Part shown: piece by piece, positions 6,643 through 7,923 of the stretch | Layout: every line of letters begins with the position of its first letter | Numbering within the stretch: position 1 is the stretch's first letter | Source of the DNA: an uncultured Phycisphaerales bacterium | Lineage (GTDB): Bacteria; Planctomycetota; Phycisphaerae; WQYP01 | Length of the DNA stretch: 7,923 bases | Assembly: GCA_937901265.1 (NCBI GenBank) | Contig: CALCHA010000673.1 | Span: 1-7,923 of the forward strand | Direction: 5' to 3' | The notes under the pieces: model-generated | The model's database searches: none | What the model saw: the letters and a program-made list of their open reading frames with translations, nothing else | What the model was told of the DNA's origin: nothing | Program-made: the position numbers and the translations under genes

Positions 6643-7923
6643 AGGCTCTCCGCAGCTTGGGGTTTACCGGCGTTCGACCGGGTGGACATCGCGACCGCTG
6701 CCGCCAGCGGACCCATCCGCTCATACTCCTCCAACCCCTCCAGAGGACGCCGCGGAAGCACATTGCTCGACGAGCGGCGACTCGTCACCGACCCATGCGA
6801 ACTCGAGCTCGAATAGGTGGCGTCCGACGACGCGGCGCGGTTGAACACCACCCCCATCGCCCGTCCGCCCGACGCCTGCAGCCGCTCCAGCGCCCGCACC
6901 GCCAGACTCCGGTTCGTCCCGCGCGACACCACCATCAGCATCGCGTCCACCCGGCTCCCGATCATCACCGCCTCAAGACTCCCCAGCACCGGTCCCGTAT
7001 CGACCAGCACCACGTCGAAGTTCTTGCGCGCCAGCTCAATGACCCGCCCCAGCTTCTTCGGAGAGAGCCGCTGCACGTCCTCCGGCTCCGCCCCGCCCAG
7101 GGTCAGCACCGACAGCCGCTGTTCGCCAATCGACTGCACCGACGTCATCAGCGGCTCGCCATGAATCACGTCCATCAGGCCAAAATGATGCCCGTTCTGG
7201 GCGGCGATCGCCGCATCAATCGCCTCCCGCGGCAGCATGTCCAGATCGATGATCGCCTGGTCCAGCGGGATTTCCTCTTTCTGCGAATGCTTGACCGCGG
7301 CTTTGAGCTCGTCGCGGGTCAGCCGCTTCTGCATCAGCAGCGTCGTCAGCAGCGTCGTCTTCGCGATCCCCTTGACCCGGCTCGACATCCCGCCGCCGAT
7401 GAGGTCGCAGTCGATCAACAGCGTCCGCGCCCCGGTGGCCGCAAACGACATCCCCAGCGCGAGGGTGAGGCTCGTCTTGCCTTCCCCTGCCGCCGGACTG
7501 GTGATCGCATAGACGCGCCTCTGTCCGGCCGCGGCAACCTGCAGCGACGCACGCACGCCATGCACGCAGTGCGCCGCAAGGACCGCGCTCTCAGAGTTAA
7601 GCTGCTGCACCGGCAGATGCGGCAGCACCCCCAGCATTTCCACGCCGTTCAGGCCGCCCGCGCTGGCGTCGTTCGAGCTGCGCAGCCGCCGGTCCAGAAG
7701 CCCCAGCAGCATCACCAGACCGATGCCGGTGAACGCCCCGCCCAGTCCGCCCAGCAAGCCGAACTGCTTCCGCAAATCACGATAAGGCAGACCCGGGCGA
7801 TCGCCTTCGCTGACCACGCTGATGCGCCCCGTGCCCGTCGATTCGAGGTTGAGCTGGTCGATACGCGAGGTCGTGTCGTTCAGCTTCGCCCGCGTCGCGT
7901 CCTGCAAATCGCGCAGGCTCTTG
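6639..7923 (-). CDS. Wzc/BY-kinase-like polysaccharide chain-length regulator, C-terminal part (5' partial)
   Basis: This is the C-terminal part of a Wzc/EpsB-type co-polymerase and tyrosine autokinase. The frame stays open to the right edge, so the N-terminal Wzz domain and first membrane segment lie outside; a TTG at 7907 is internal. Residues below are counted from that TTG. Residues 1-30 end a coiled-coil-like periplasmic region. A proline-containing juxtamembrane stretch follows (31-45), then a membrane segment at about 49-71. The cytoplasmic ATPase has a Walker A motif (SPAAGEGKTS, 137-146), a Walker A' motif (LLIDCDLIGG, 163-172, without the usual Arg after DxDL) and a Walker B motif (VVLVDTGPVLG, 299-309). 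Between A' and B sits an extra helical module of about 64 residues (180-243) that the family normally lacks. The tail is Ser-rich, with only two tyrosines after residue 357 (364 and 395), not the usual Tyr cluster. Family members control glycan polymerisation and export at the inner membrane. Family assignment is firm; kinase activity is uncertain. The stop overlaps the next gene's start. Confidence 0.9.
   Translation of the reverse strand, partial: KSLRDLQDATRAKLNDTTSRIDQLNLESTGTGRISVVSEGDRPGLPYRDLRKQFGLLGGLGGAFTGIGLVMLLGLLDRRLRSSNDASAGGLNGVEMLGVLPHLPVQQLNSESAVLAAHCVHGVRASLQVAAAGQRRVYAITSPAAGEGKTSLTLALGMSFAATGARTLLIDCDLIGGGMSSRVKGIAKTTLLTTLLMQKRLTRDELKAAVKHSQKEEIPLDQAIIDLDMLPREAIDAAIAAQNGHHFGLMDVIHGEPLMTSVQSIGEQRLSVLTLGGAEPEDVQRLSPKKLGRVIELARKNFDVVLVDTGPVLGSLEAVMIGSRVDAMLMVVSRGTNRSLAVRALERLQASGGRAMGVVFNRAASSDATYSSSSSHGSVTSRRSSSNVLPRRPLEGLEEYERMGPLAAAVAMSTRSNAGKPQAAESL
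6648..6651 (-). promoter_or_regulatory. Shine-Dalgarno GGAG for the overlapping GTG start
   Basis: A GGAG lies inside the last codons of the kinase gene, five bases (AGCCT) before the GTG at 6642-6640. It supports GTG as the start of the 224-residue protein and fits translational coupling through the GTGA overlap. Confidence 0.6.
7179..7370 (-). other. MshEN/GspE-N-like helical module inserted in the kinase ATPase domain
   Basis: Residues 180-243 of the kinase (counted from the TTG at 7907) interrupt the ATPase between Walker A' and the point where typical BY-kinases resume with a GLxDVL-like stretch (here GLMDVIHGE, 243-251). The insert shows a two-fold helical pattern. It runs from TLLTTLLMQKRLTRDELK through an AAVKHSQ helix end, then LDQAIIDLDMLPREAI and an AAIAAQ end. 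This resembles the N-terminal domain of type II secretion/type IV pilus ATPases (GspE_N/MshEN), where two consecutive motifs of the form RLGxxLVxxGxIxxxxLxxALxxQ occur. The hydrophobic spacing fits. The Arg and Gly positions that bind c-di-GMP in MshE are replaced in both copies, and only the final Gln of the second copy is kept in register. I therefore read it as a structural or protein-contact module. The family call is from pattern memory, not a profile search. Confidence 0.6.

Noticed and set aside
7237..7512. A 91-codon plus-strand frame opposite the kinase ATPase
   Set aside because: It is the mirror of the Walker A and insert region, and its Ser/Val-rich product has no support.
6639..7907. 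Reading the P-loop protein as a ParA/MinD partition ATPase starting at TTG 7907
   Set aside because: The frame stays open upstream of that TTG. A coiled-coil end, a proline-containing juxtamembrane stretch and a membrane helix precede the ATPase, as in Wzc-type proteins.

Overview
The window is GC-rich, and every gene I can support lies on the minus strand. It reads as part of an exopolysaccharide or cell-surface polysaccharide locus. Codons end mostly in G or C. The gene set (a Wzc/BY-kinase-type chain-length regulator, a giant TPR protein and a polyprenyl-phosphate sugar-1-phosphate transferase with a long C-terminal extension) suggests a Planctomycetes (Phycisphaerae-like) or Verrucomicrobia-type bacterium. 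That taxonomic guess is inference from gene style only; there is no rRNA or other marker in the window.

Layout in the direction of transcription, from right to left. (1) 7923-6639: C-terminal part of a BY-kinase/Wzc-like protein, with its N-terminus outside the window. It holds a second transmembrane segment followed by a P-loop ATPase, and an extra helical module of about 64 residues is inserted inside the ATPase fold. (2) 6642-5968: a 224-residue protein of unknown function, whose GTG start overlaps the kinase stop as GTGA. (3) 5914-1769: a 1381-residue protein with an N-terminal membrane anchor and TPR repeats. (4) 1630-1: a WecA/TagO/MraY-superfamily transferase, still open at the left edge. 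It does not appear among stop-terminated ORFs because its stop codon lies outside the window.

The 138-bp gap between genes 3 and 4 is the only intergenic stretch with much structure. It has a GC hairpin directly after the TPR stop, a terminator-like hairpin with a short T-run, and a degenerate 13-bp G-rich tandem repeat. The last repeat copy supplies the Shine-Dalgarno sequence of the transferase. The 53-bp gap between genes 2 and 3 contains one perfect hairpin.

Probable joint role (inference): the transferase loads the first sugar phosphate onto the lipid carrier. The Wzc-like protein controls polymerisation and export of the growing glycan. The TPR protein is a membrane-anchored scaffold in the envelope, comparable in role to PrsT, PelB or AlgK-type TPR proteins. 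The small coupled protein may be a kinase partner. No exosortase, glycosyltransferase, Wza, Wzx or Wzy gene is visible here. I saw no tRNA, rRNA, CRISPR array, transposase or phage gene. The most unusual features are the module inserted in the kinase and the tandem-repeat leader of the transferase gene.
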